Origin: UBA4416 sp035439445
Lineage (GTDB): Bacteria; Bacteroidota; Bacteroidia; B-17B0; Aurantibacillaceae
Length of the DNA: 64,000 nucleotides
Direction: 5' to 3'
NCBI GenBank assembly: GCA_035439445.1
Contig: DAORKG010000016.1
Coordinates: 1-64,000 of the forward strand
This document shows, in pieces, positions 23,400 through 31,879 of the stretch (its first letter is position 1; every line of letters begins with the position of its first letter). The translations under genes were made by a program, and so were the position numbers. The notes beneath the pieces are model-generated. The model made no database searches, was not told the DNA's origin, and was given only the letters and a program-made list of their open reading frames with translations.

Positions 23400-24581
23400 T
23401 CATGCTCTTTTTAATAATTGAGCGTATAATTTTCTCATGTCGCTTACTAGTCTGGTATAACTGTATTTTTCAAGTGCCCATTTTTCACCTTTTTCAGACG
23501 AATTAAACAAAATGGAATTGTTTGTACAGGCCTTTAATAAATTGCTAAAAAAACTGTTTTTATCTGATATTTCAGATAAAAAGCCACACTCCGGATGTAA
23601 AACATCTTCAATTCCACCTACATTGGTAGATACTACAAACTTTCCTGCTGCTTGAGCTTCAATAATACTTACTGGAGTTCCTTCATTTAAAGAGGTTAAT
23701 GTTACAATGTCCAATCCATGAAGAGCCCATTCAACATTTGTAATCCAGGAAGTGAAAATAACATCTGCATCATCTGTTGGGTTGTTTGACCATGAAACAT
23801 GATGGGTTTTACAAGCCTCAGTAATTACATCTCTGGTATCACCATCTCCTATGATAAATGCTTTAAAATTAGTGATGCCGTTTTGTTTTAAATGAGCTAT
23901 AGACTCTATAAATAAACTGTGGTTTTTGATTGGAGCAAGCCTACCAATAATGCCAATGGCTAATTGGTCTTCTTTTAAGTTGTATTTTTCTCTGAATTCT
24001 TTACGGTTTTGTTCTTTATTTTTTGTGAACTTGGTTAAATCAAAACCTAATGGAACTACGTGAATTTTATCTTTTGGTGCAATATGAAACACCTCAGATA
24101 ACTCATTTTTCTGTTTGTTACTAATAGCTACAATAGCAGTTGAATGTTTTGCTAAATAGCGTTCTATTGTTTTATAGAAAGCAGTCTTTAATTTTCCGAA
24201 ATAAGAGTGAAATACATGTCCGTGAAATGTGTGAATAATGATAGGTACATTGCAATCAATGGCTGCTAAACGACCTATGGCTCCTGCTTTTGAGGCATGT
24301 GTATGTACTATATCCGGTTTAAATTCACGGATTATTTTTTTGATTTCTTTATAGGCTCTGTAATCAGATTTTAAATTAATTTCTCGTTGAAACTCATGCA
24401 ATACTCTTGGTTTTAAACCTAAACCTTCAGGAATATATAATGAACTATCTTCTCCTTCTTCTTCCGGACCACCAACTAAAAGCGTTTCATATTCAGGCTC
24501 TAGGTATTTAGAAAGGTAGCTCACATTGTAGGTAATTCCACCAATGTTAAAACGATTAATTATACGCAGTACTTTAGGCAA
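23400..24581 (-). CDS. Glycosyltransferase family 4 (GT-B)
   Basis: A 393-residue GT-B fold enzyme. The N-terminal part carries RIINRFNIGGITYNVSYLSK and VHTHASKAGAIGRLAAI; the C-terminal donor domain has IGRLAPIKNHSLFIES and the sugar-nucleotide motif NEGTPVSIIEAQAAGKFVVS with the EX7E pattern, then TNVGG. It transfers a sugar from an activated donor, most likely onto a growing envelope polysaccharide. It is 4 bases from mpl upstream and 49 bases before the polysaccharide export operon, on the same strand, so a role in the same polysaccharide is reasonable. Donor and acceptor cannot be read. Confidence 0.9.
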   Translation of the reverse strand: MPKVLRIINRFNIGGITYNVSYLSKYLEPEYETLLVGGPEEEGEDSSLYIPEGLGLKPRVLHEFQREINLKSDYRAYKEIKKIIREFKPDIVHTHASKAGAIGRLAAIDCNVPIIIHTFHGHVFHSYFGKLKTAFYKTIERYLAKHSTAIVAISNKQKNELSEVFHIAPKDKIHVVPLGFDLTKFTKNKEQNRKEFREKYNLKEDQLAIGIIGRLAPIKNHSLFIESIAHLKQNGITNFKAFIIGDGDTRDVITEACKTHHVSWSNNPTDDADVIFTSWITNVEWALHGLDIVTLTSLNEGTPVSIIEAQAAGKFVVSTNVGGIEDVLHPECGFLSEISDKNSFFSNLLKACTNNSILFNSSEKGEKWALEKYSYTRLVSDMRKLYAQLLKRA

Positions 24582-24585
24582 AATA

Positions 24586-25953
24586 TTAATTTAGGTTTAG
24601 TTCTGTAGAAAGTTGTTTAAAATCAATTCCGTCAAAATTTCCTGAACTCATCATCAATAATACATGATTTTTTAGTGATTTAGATTTCAAGTAACTCACT
24701 AAGGCACTACTTTCAGTAAATATTTTAAGGTCTTTGCGATTGAAATATTTAAGTACTTGTTCCTCTGTAATTGGTTTTAGCTTTTTATGAGCAATTGTGT
24801 GAGGATTAAAATAAACAATAGCTTCATCAGCATCATTCATGGCGCCATTGTATTCTGCTAAAAAGTTTTCGTTTAAGCTGCTAAATGTATGAAGTTCCAT
24901 GCATGCTAAAATCTTACGATTTGTAAATTGCTGTTTCACAGCTTGTGTTGTAGCTTTTAATTTTGATGGAGAGTGAGCAAAATCTTTATAAAAAGCAAAA
25001 TCATCTGTTTTGGATACTAATTCCAGTCGCTTAGCCGCTCCTTTAAATGATTGAATCGCCTCATAAAATTGAGAATCGGTTAACCCTAATTTATTACAAA
25101 CCAAACGCGCACCGTTTAAATTCATTAAATTATGATTTCCGAAAATCAATAGTGGAATTTCTTTACCATTATCTTCTAAAATAGTTGTTCCGTTTTCAAT
25201 ACGGTGTTTAGGAACAGAGTAGGGGGTTTTAGAAATATGGTTTGATTTACCAGAGTTAGCAGCTACTTTTTGTAGTTCAGTGTCTTCATTACAATAGATT
25301 AAACTACCATTGGGTTCAATTAAGTCAACAAATTTCTCAAACTGATTGACGTAAATATCGAATGTTGGAAATACGTTAATGTGATCCCATGCAATGCCAC
25401 TTAAAATGGCAATATTTGGTTTGTATAAATGAAACTTTGGTCTTCTATCAATTGGAGAGGCTAGATATTCGTCACCTTCAATTACTGCTATAGGAGCATC
25501 TTTGGTTAATTTTACCATTGTATTAAAACCTTCCAACTGTGCGCCAACCATAAAATCAGTATCCATTTTATGGAAGTTTAATACATGTAAAATCATTGCT
25601 GTAATGGTAGTTTTACCATGACTTCCTCCAATAACCACTCGTGTTTTATCTTTAGTGGCCTCGTAAATGTATTCGGGATAAGAGTATACTTTAAGATTTA
25701 ATTCTTTGGCTCTAATTAATTCAGGATTATCTTCTCTGGCATGCATTCCTAAAATAACAGCATCAATATCAGAGGTTATTTTTTCAGGAAACCAGCCAAT
25801 AGCAGGAGGTAGAATTCCAGCATTTTTTAAACGAGTTTTTGATGGCTCGTTTATTTCATCGTCACTACCTGTTACTTGAAATCCTTTTTCATGAAGAGCT
25901 AAAGCCATGTTGTGCATGGCGCTTCCTCCAATTGCAATTAAGTGAACGCGCAT
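24586..25953 (-). CDS. mpl: UDP-N-acetylmuramate:tripeptide ligase, Mpl-type
   Basis: A 455-residue Mur ligase. Seen: HLIAIGGSAMHNMALALHEKG (Rossmann start), ATP site GGSHGKTTITAMILHVL, and the Mpl-type EGDEYLASPIDRRPKF with YKPNIAILSGIAWDHINVF. Those last segments separate Mpl from MurC. Mpl attaches the recycled L-Ala-D-Glu-mesoA2pm tripeptide to UDP-MurNAc, returning cell-wall peptides to synthesis. It is next to a glycosyltransferase (4 bases) and not far from a lytic transglycosylase, in keeping with wall turnover. The start ATG gives the complete beta-alpha-beta element, so no longer form is needed. Confidence 0.88.
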   Translation of the reverse strand: MRVHLIAIGGSAMHNMALALHEKGFQVTGSDDEINEPSKTRLKNAGILPPAIGWFPEKITSDIDAVILGMHAREDNPELIRAKELNLKVYSYPEYIYEATKDKTRVVIGGSHGKTTITAMILHVLNFHKMDTDFMVGAQLEGFNTMVKLTKDAPIAVIEGDEYLASPIDRRPKFHLYKPNIAILSGIAWDHINVFPTFDIYVNQFEKFVDLIEPNGSLIYCNEDTELQKVAANSGKSNHISKTPYSVPKHRIENGTTILEDNGKEIPLLIFGNHNLMNLNGARLVCNKLGLTDSQFYEAIQSFKGAAKRLELVSKTDDFAFYKDFAHSPSKLKATTQAVKQQFTNRKILACMELHTFSSLNENFLAEYNGAMNDADEAIVYFNPHTIAHKKLKPITEEQVLKYFNRKDLKIFTESSALVSYLKSKSLKNHVLLMMSSGNFDGIDFKQLSTELNLN

Positions 25954-25997
25954 AATAGAACTATATTTAGTGATACGAAGTAAACCTTTTTAAATAA

Positions 25998-26026
25998 AAA
26001 ATGCAGACTGTTCGAGTCTGCATTTT
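25998..26026 (-). terminator. Intrinsic terminator after the desaturase gene
   Basis: A perfect 12-base-pair stem (AAAATGCAGACT with AGTCTGCATTTT) around a 5-base loop, with T-rich flanks on both strands. It lies 21 bases after the desaturase stop and before mpl, on the minus strand. Confidence 0.88.
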
Positions 26027-26046
26027 AAACAACTAAGTGTTAAGTA

Positions 26047-27147
26047 TTATGCCATTTTAGGACTTGGTTGGCCCAATTGGTAAAGCAATTTTGCATGAGC
26101 TACTAATGCTCCAATAAATGTTTTTTTGGAATAGTAAGGTAAATTAAATTCTTCGGCTGTTTTTTTAATAATTGGCGCAATTTTTTTGTAGTGAACATGG
26201 CAGATGTTAGGGAACAAATGGTGTTCAACCTGAAAATTTAATCCACCAACAAACCAAGAAAAAGCCCAGCTTCTTTGCGCAAAGTTGGTAGTTGTTTTTA
26301 ATTGATGAGCTGCCCAATCATCTTGCATGTTCCCTTTTTCATCAGGTAAAGGGAATTCAGTTAAGTCAACTACATGAGCAGGCTGGAAAATTAAAGCTAA
26401 AATCATTCCGCATGTAAAGTGCATGATTGACCAACCAATTACAATTTGATACCATGGATTTTCCATCACTAATAATGGTAAGCCAAGGCTGTATCCTAAA
26501 TAAAATACTTTATTTAAGATTAATAAAATTAGTTCTTTCTTGTAAGTTGTTTTTCTGATTGTTAAAAGTCCCATTTTGTTATAACGAGCCAACTGATTAA
26601 AATCTTTAGTGGTAGCCCACATAATAGTCATTAAACCATAAAAAAACCAAGCATAAATAAACTGGAACTTGTGAATCCATTTATGTTCGGCGTGAGGTGA
26701 AAACCTTAAAAATCCCGGAGGAGCGATATCCTCGTCATGCCCCTCAATGTTGGTGTAAGTATGGTGTAAATTATTGTGTTGTAATTGCCAGTTTAAGGAA
26801 CTTCCACCTATGAAATTCATACTACGGCACATTAAAGCATTTAATTTAGCATTACGAGCGTAAGAACCATGATTGGCATCATGCATAATAGATAATCCAA
26901 TTCCACTCATTCCAAAACCCATTAAAACGCATAGCAATGATTGAATCCAAAGATTATCAAAAGCATTGATGATTAATAAAACAAATGGTGTGAAATATAG
27001 GGCAAACATGAAAATTGATTTGATGACCATTTGCGCATTTCCATAACGTGAAAGATTGTTTTCTTTGAAGTAGTCGTCTACGCGTTTTTTTGCAGTTAAA
27101 TAAAAAGAACGATTGGCATTGTTGAATCTGATTGATTGGGTACTCAT
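26047..27147 (-). CDS. Membrane fatty acid (acyl-CoA) desaturase
   Basis: A 366-residue desaturase with three histidine boxes: HDANHG, HNNLHH and QVEHHLFP, the last with the Gln typical of front-end or acyl-lipid desaturases. Two pairs of hydrophobic segments surround the boxes. The enzyme inserts a double bond in acyl chains with O2 and an electron donor, using a di-iron centre, which adjusts membrane fluidity. No cytochrome b5 domain is fused, so a separate ferredoxin or cytochrome must donate electrons. It has its own promoter and terminator and is likely monocistronic. Temperature-linked regulation is family knowledge, not visible here. Confidence 0.92.
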   Translation of the reverse strand: MSTQSIRFNNANRSFYLTAKKRVDDYFKENNLSRYGNAQMVIKSIFMFALYFTPFVLLIINAFDNLWIQSLLCVLMGFGMSGIGLSIMHDANHGSYARNAKLNALMCRSMNFIGGSSLNWQLQHNNLHHTYTNIEGHDEDIAPPGFLRFSPHAEHKWIHKFQFIYAWFFYGLMTIMWATTKDFNQLARYNKMGLLTIRKTTYKKELILLILNKVFYLGYSLGLPLLVMENPWYQIVIGWSIMHFTCGMILALIFQPAHVVDLTEFPLPDEKGNMQDDWAAHQLKTTTNFAQRSWAFSWFVGGLNFQVEHHLFPNICHVHYKKIAPIIKKTAEEFNLPYYSKKTFIGALVAHAKLLYQLGQPSPKMA

Positions 27148-27175
27148 TTAGTGTTAAGTTTTTGTGTTAGTGTGC

Positions 27176-27206
27176 CAAAGATAAGCTTTATAAACTCAAA
27201 AGTCAA
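27176..27206 (-). promoter_or_regulatory. Promoter of the desaturase gene
   Basis: Minus strand: TTG at 27206-27204, 20 bases, then TATCTTTG at 27183-27176, 28 bases before the ATG. It fits the Bacteroidota promoter pattern well. Confidence 0.6.
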
Positions 27207-27291
27207 GATTGTTAAAATGTTAATAATGAACAATTTAACGTTTGTAATTCGTTTTAGATGATATAAAAGCTTATTTCTGAGAGGAAAGTGA

Positions 27292-28419
27292 TTAATAGAA
27301 CGATAAGATTAATTTGGCTAATTCTTCCACTTCTTCTTTTTGGCTTTTTTTACCAAAAGAGAAGCGAATACAATTATCAGATTCTTGTTTTTCTAATCCC
27401 ATAGCCATTAAAACATGAGATGGTTCGGAATTAGCAGACGTGCAAGCTGAGCCTAATGAAACGGCATACTTATTTTTGATTTTAGAGAATATTGAGTTTC
27501 CGTCTTTTAAAGGTGGAAAATAAATATTGGAAGTATTGTAAAGTCGGTATCTAGTTGATCCATTGATTCTTAGATCTGATATTTCAAGTAATTGATGTTC
27601 TAAGTAGCCTCTAACTTTTGAAATATGCATATTGTTATCCCAAAATTCGGCTTGAGCAATTTCGCAAGCTTTTCCTAAACCAACAATTCCTGTTACGTTT
27701 AAAGTTCCGCTTCGTTTTCCATTTTCGTGACCGCCTCCATGAAATAATGGTACCAAATTAACTCTCGGATTTTTACGTCTTATATGTAAAGCACCAACGC
27801 CTTTTGGTCCGTATAGTTTATGTGCTGAGATGCAACATAAATCCAATCCCATTTCATTCACATCAATAGGAAGTTTACCTGCCATTTGAGTGGTATCACT
27901 AAAAAAGGTGGCTTCGTGTTGATGAGTGATTTCAGAAATTTTCTCTAAATCCTGTAAAACACCTGTTTCATTGTTAGCAGCCATAATAGCTACCAATATG
28001 GTTTTATCAGTAAAACTTTCCTTCAATTCATCTAAATCAATACGTCCTTCGCGGTCAACATTTAAATAAGTAATCGTAGCTCCTTTTTCTTCTAAATAAG
28101 CGCAGGTATCTAAAACCGCTTTATGTTCAGTTTTACAAGTAATTATATGATTGCCTTTAGTTTTATAAGCATTAAAAACTCCTTTTAAAGCCATATTAAT
28201 AGCCTCCGTAGCGCCTGAAGTAAATACGATTTCTGAAGATTCTGCTCCAATGAAGCTGGCTACTTGTTGTCTGGCTTTATCAATAGCGCCTTGGGCATAC
28301 CAACCTAAAGGATGTGTATTACTGGAGGCATTTCCGAAATGTTCGGTAAAGTAGGGTAGCATTTCTGCTAACACTCTTTCATCAACAGGAGTTGTTGCGT
28401 TATAATCTAAATAGACCAT
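27292..28419 (-). CDS. Cysteine desulfurase (NifS/IscS family)
   Basis: A 375-residue class V aminotransferase-fold enzyme. The start VYLDYNATTPVD, the PLP site SAHKLYGPKG (Lys201) and the mobile-loop Cys326 in SLGSACTSAN are present. It removes sulfur from cysteine as a persulfide and gives it to iron-sulfur cluster or thiolation pathways. Typical family length is 380-400. The ATG overlaps the last base of the thiolase gene (28419), so the two are co-transcribed. No iscU or tRNA-thiolation gene is adjacent, which leaves the acceptor open. Confidence 0.93.
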   Translation of the reverse strand: MVYLDYNATTPVDERVLAEMLPYFTEHFGNASSNTHPLGWYAQGAIDKARQQVASFIGAESSEIVFTSGATEAINMALKGVFNAYKTKGNHIITCKTEHKAVLDTCAYLEEKGATITYLNVDREGRIDLDELKESFTDKTILVAIMAANNETGVLQDLEKISEITHQHEATFFSDTTQMAGKLPIDVNEMGLDLCCISAHKLYGPKGVGALHIRRKNPRVNLVPLFHGGGHENGKRSGTLNVTGIVGLGKACEIAQAEFWDNNMHISKVRGYLEHQLLEISDLRINGSTRYRLYNTSNIYFPPLKDGNSIFSKIKNKYAVSLGSACTSANSEPSHVLMAMGLEKQESDNCIRFSFGKKSQKEEVEELAKLILSFY

Positions 28420-29624
28420 TAAGCTTTCTCAATAATAGCAGCGTAACCTTGTCCAACTCCAATACACATAGTTGCTAAAGCATATTTTTTGTTTTGAAGA
28501 TTTAATTCGATTGCAGCCGAATTGATGATACGAGCACCACTCATTCCCAACGGATGACCTAAAGCAATAGCTCCACCATTTGGGTTAATGCGAGGATCTT
28601 TATCATCTAATTTCCATTGACGGGTACATCCTAATGCTTGAGCCGCAAAAGCCTCGTTTAATTCAATAATATCAATATCATTCCAAGTTAAACCTGCTTT
28701 TTTAAGAGCTTGATTTGCTGCTTCAACTGGACCTAATCCCATAATGCGAGGTTCAACACCGACTACGGCACTGCTAACAATACGTGCTAATGGTTTTAAG
28801 TTATATGATTTAATAGCATTTTCACTTGCTAATAAAATAGCAGCCGCTCCATCATTTAATCCTGAGGCATTACCAGCCGTAACTGTTCCTTCTTTGCGGA
28901 AAGACGGTTTTAATTTTTGTAAACCTTCTAAAGTGGTATTGGCTTTTGCAAATTCGTCTGTTTTAAAAATTATGGCATCACCTTTTTTTTGTGGAATTTC
29001 AACAGGTACAATTTCTTTTTCAAATCGTCCTGCTGCCATTGCTTTGGCTGCCTTTTGCTGACTCCATAATGCAAATGCGTCTTGGTCTTCGCGACTAATT
29101 TTATACATTTCTGCTACATTTTCAGCAGTTTCACCCATGGCATCAACCCCATATTGTTCTTTTAATTTAGGATTGATAAATCTCCATCCAAAACTACTAT
29201 CAAATAATTGTTGGTCGCGACCAAAAGCAGAACTTGCTTTACTCATCACTAAAGGACCACGAGTCATATTTTCAACACCTGAAGAAATCATTAAATCAGC
29301 ATCTCCTAATTGAATGTATCTTGCAGCATCAATTGTTGCACTTAAGCCTGAAGCGCATAAACGATTTACGGTTTGTCCCGGAACGGTAATAGGCAAACCT
29401 GCCATTAAGGAAGCCATACGAGCTACGTTACGGTTATCTTCACCAGCTTGGTTAGCACAACCCATTATTACATCTGCAACTTTGGAAAAATCAACAGAAG
29501 GATTTTTTGCCATTAATTCTTTTAAAACTAAGGTTGCTAAATCATCTGTTCTAACAGTTGAAAGAGTGCCTCCAAAATTTCCGATGGCAGTTCTAACGCC
29601 ATTTATAATATAAGCTTGTTGCAT
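28419..29624 (-). CDS. Acetyl-CoA acyltransferase (thiolase), PcaF-like
   Basis: A 401-residue degradative-type thiolase. Seen: the active-site Cys90 in NRLCASGLSA, the NEAFAAQ region, GGAIALGHPLGMSGARI with the catalytic His, and a second catalytic Cys in ATMCIGVGQG. The N-terminal stretch with VIMGCANQAGEDNRNVARMA resembles 3-oxoadipyl-CoA thiolases (PcaF/PaaJ). These cleave 3-ketoacyl-CoA with CoA. In this context, with no pca or paa genes, it more likely serves fatty acid or branched-chain oxidation, or acetoacetyl-CoA turnover; specificity is uncertain. The gene overlaps the cysteine desulfurase by one base. Confidence 0.9.
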   Translation of the reverse strand: MQQAYIINGVRTAIGNFGGTLSTVRTDDLATLVLKELMAKNPSVDFSKVADVIMGCANQAGEDNRNVARMASLMAGLPITVPGQTVNRLCASGLSATIDAARYIQLGDADLMISSGVENMTRGPLVMSKASSAFGRDQQLFDSSFGWRFINPKLKEQYGVDAMGETAENVAEMYKISREDQDAFALWSQQKAAKAMAAGRFEKEIVPVEIPQKKGDAIIFKTDEFAKANTTLEGLQKLKPSFRKEGTVTAGNASGLNDGAAAILLASENAIKSYNLKPLARIVSSAVVGVEPRIMGLGPVEAANQALKKAGLTWNDIDIIELNEAFAAQALGCTRQWKLDDKDPRINPNGGAIALGHPLGMSGARIINSAAIELNLQNKKYALATMCIGVGQGYAAIIEKA

Positions 29625-29643
29625 AGTGTTAAATTTAGTGACG

Positions 29644-29651
29644 CAAAAATA
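29644..29651 (-). promoter_or_regulatory. Possible -7 element of the thiolase-desulfurase operon
   Basis: Minus strand TATTTTTG, 19 bases before the thiolase ATG. No -33 TTG is seen at the usual spacing. Confidence 0.35.
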
Positions 29652-29772
29652 TCGTTTTTTTAAGACTTACTCATTAAAAAGCCCCTTTTAATAGTTTTAT
29701 AATTTTTTAAATACTAAAACAGTTAGTTTTTCGTTTCTTTGTAATTGAATAACAATAATTTAGTGTCTTTTT

Positions 29773-31791
29773 TTGAATAGATTTGGTTTATATTTTCTGA
29801 TAGTGTTTTGCTTTTTCCTTTCTATAAAAGGAAAAACTCAGGTAGGGCCACCAGAGCTAAAATGCGCATCTGTTACTTCCACTAATAGTGCTGTTATTTC
29901 ATGGGTAATCCCCCCTGATCCATCTGGTTTATTTACTCAGTATCAAATTTGGTCATCTGCTATTCAATCTGGTCCATATTCAATGATAGGAACCGTTAAT
30001 GTTTATACGCAGTCTTCATTTACACAAACACCATCCAATGCTAATTTGCAAGCACAATATTACTATGTTACAACAGTTAGTGGAACTAACACTTCCATTC
30101 CATCTGACACCATCAGAAGTATTTATCTGAATTTGAATAATACAGGTAACGGAGTTATAAATTTAAACTGGAACGCTACCCATAATCCTCTTTTACCATC
30201 ATCAGCTACTACTTATACCTTATCAAGAAAGACTCTATCAGGAACATGGAGCCCTATTTATATCGGACCAAAACTAAATTATAAAGACACCATCTATTTA
30301 TGTACTGTTTATTATGATTATAAGGTTGAGATTTCTGATGGTGCGGGATGTGTATCTCAATCTAATATTAATGGAGATTTGTGTCACAATATGCAACCAC
30401 CATCAATCATTAATGTTGATTCCGTTTCAGTTTTAAATAATGGACAAACAGTAATTGGTTGGCCTCCTTCTTCTTCTACTGATGTAAATGGTTATGTGGT
30501 TTATTTATTTAATGGTGGATTTCTTACACCTGTAGATACAATATATGGGTATACTAATACTTCGTATACATACACCTCTTCAACTGCCGGTTCAGGTTCG
30601 GAGTCTTATTGTGTAGCGGCTGTTGATAGTTGTGGTAATTACAGTATCCCAAGTACTGCTTATAGTACCATGTTTTTAAACATAACCTATGATTTATGTT
30701 CCAGATCATCCGGCTTAAATTGGACGGCCTATGTGAATTTACCTAAAGGGATTTTACGATATGATATTTATTGTTCTGTAAATGGAAACACATTTAATCT
30801 TGTAGGTTCTACAAGTTCTACCTCATTTACACATAACGGTTTAAATCCCGGAGACGTATACTGCTATTATGTGAGAGTTCAAAATACAGATTTATCAATT
30901 AGTGCAAGTTCTAATACAAGATGTTTAACAGCAACAGCACTCCCGGGTCCAGGTTATGTATATATTAATTCTGTTAGTGTAAATACTTCTAATAAACAAA
31001 TAGAAGTAACCTATTCGATTGATACTTCCAATTCATTTAAAGGATGTAACATTTACAAGTCGGAAGACGGAATTAACTTTACTAAACTGGCATTTGTTTC
31101 ATCAACCGTTTCTCCGCAAACATATATTGATAAGGATGTAAAGTCTACCGAAAAAAACTATTTCTACAAGATTCAGGTAGCTGATGATTGTGATAATCCG
31201 GGTGCGGTGAGTAATATTTCCAAAAATATTGTTTTAAAAGTAAGTAATGATAATGAGAGTATATTTAATAACATTTTGACATGGGATGATTATTCCACTT
31301 GGTCGGGAGGTGTAATATCATTTAACATTTACCGAGCTGTAAATGGTGTTTTTGATCCTAATCCTATTATGAATGTTCCGTTTTTAACTAGAACTTATAC
31401 TGATAATGTTCAAGACTTTGTAGCTGACCAAGGAAAATTTTCTTATTATGTAGAAGCAGTTGAAGGTAACGGGAATGTTTATGGTTTTAAAGATGTAGCT
31501 AAATCAAATCCTGCAGATGCTTATGTTGAGGTGAATGTTTTTGTGCCTAATGCTTTTGCTCCAAAGGGAATAAATAGTGTTTGGTTACCCGTAGCTCAGT
31601 ACGTGGAAAAAACAGATTATAAAGTTATGGTGTTTAATCGTTGGGGCGATAAAGTATTTGAGACTCATAGTGATACGGAAGGTTGGACCGGAGATGCAGC
31701 CACAGATGACGTGTATGTATACTTAATTGAATATAAAAATGCCCGAGGGGAGTTTATTCAGTTAAAGGGGCATCTTAATATTGTGAGATAA
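29773..31791 (+). CDS. Secreted fibronectin-like repeat protein, T9SS type B tail
   Basis: A 672-residue protein. The start is TTG at 29773: an in-frame stop lies 12 bases upstream, no ATG is available, and this start gives a proper signal peptide (NRFGLYFLIVFCFFLSIKGKTQ). The body is a series of about six fibronectin-III-like beta domains with cysteine pairs (for example SYCVAAVDSCGNYS, VYCYYVRVQN). The last 85 residues are a gliding-motility-associated (CHU_C, type B) sorting domain: VFVPNAFAPKGIN, VMVFNRWGDKVFETH, GWTGDAATDDVYVYLIEYKN. Type B cargo is exported by T9SS, often with a PorP/SprF partner, but none is adjacent here. A surface adhesin or structural role is likely. Confidence 0.85.
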   Translation: MNRFGLYFLIVFCFFLSIKGKTQVGPPELKCASVTSTNSAVISWVIPPDPSGLFTQYQIWSSAIQSGPYSMIGTVNVYTQSSFTQTPSNANLQAQYYYVTTVSGTNTSIPSDTIRSIYLNLNNTGNGVINLNWNATHNPLLPSSATTYTLSRKTLSGTWSPIYIGPKLNYKDTIYLCTVYYDYKVEISDGAGCVSQSNINGDLCHNMQPPSIINVDSVSVLNNGQTVIGWPPSSSTDVNGYVVYLFNGGFLTPVDTIYGYTNTSYTYTSSTAGSGSESYCVAAVDSCGNYSIPSTAYSTMFLNITYDLCSRSSGLNWTAYVNLPKGILRYDIYCSVNGNTFNLVGSTSSTSFTHNGLNPGDVYCYYVRVQNTDLSISASSNTRCLTATALPGPGYVYINSVSVNTSNKQIEVTYSIDTSNSFKGCNIYKSEDGINFTKLAFVSSTVSPQTYIDKDVKSTEKNYFYKIQVADDCDNPGAVSNISKNIVLKVSNDNESIFNNILTWDDYSTWSGGVISFNIYRAVNGVFDPNPIMNVPFLTRTYTDNVQDFVADQGKFSYYVEAVEGNGNVYGFKDVAKSNPADAYVEVNVFVPNAFAPKGINSVWLPVAQYVEKTDYKVMVFNRWGDKVFETHSDTEGWTGDAATDDVYVYLIEYKNARGEFIQLKGHLNIVR

Positions 31792-31879
31792 TATTTCTTA
31801 GCATCTCATTTTTAATAAGTTTCGTTTTTCTTTTATTTTATATCTGTAACCTCCATTAAATTTGGAATTATACTATTTG

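Noticed and set aside
26047..29624. Desaturase, desulfurase and thiolase as one pathway
   Set aside because: The desaturase has its own promoter and terminator-like setting, and the two others share an overlap; no common substrate is evident.
31862..31879. TTG start for the VWA protein
   Set aside because: An ATG 18 bases later begins a normal signal peptide.
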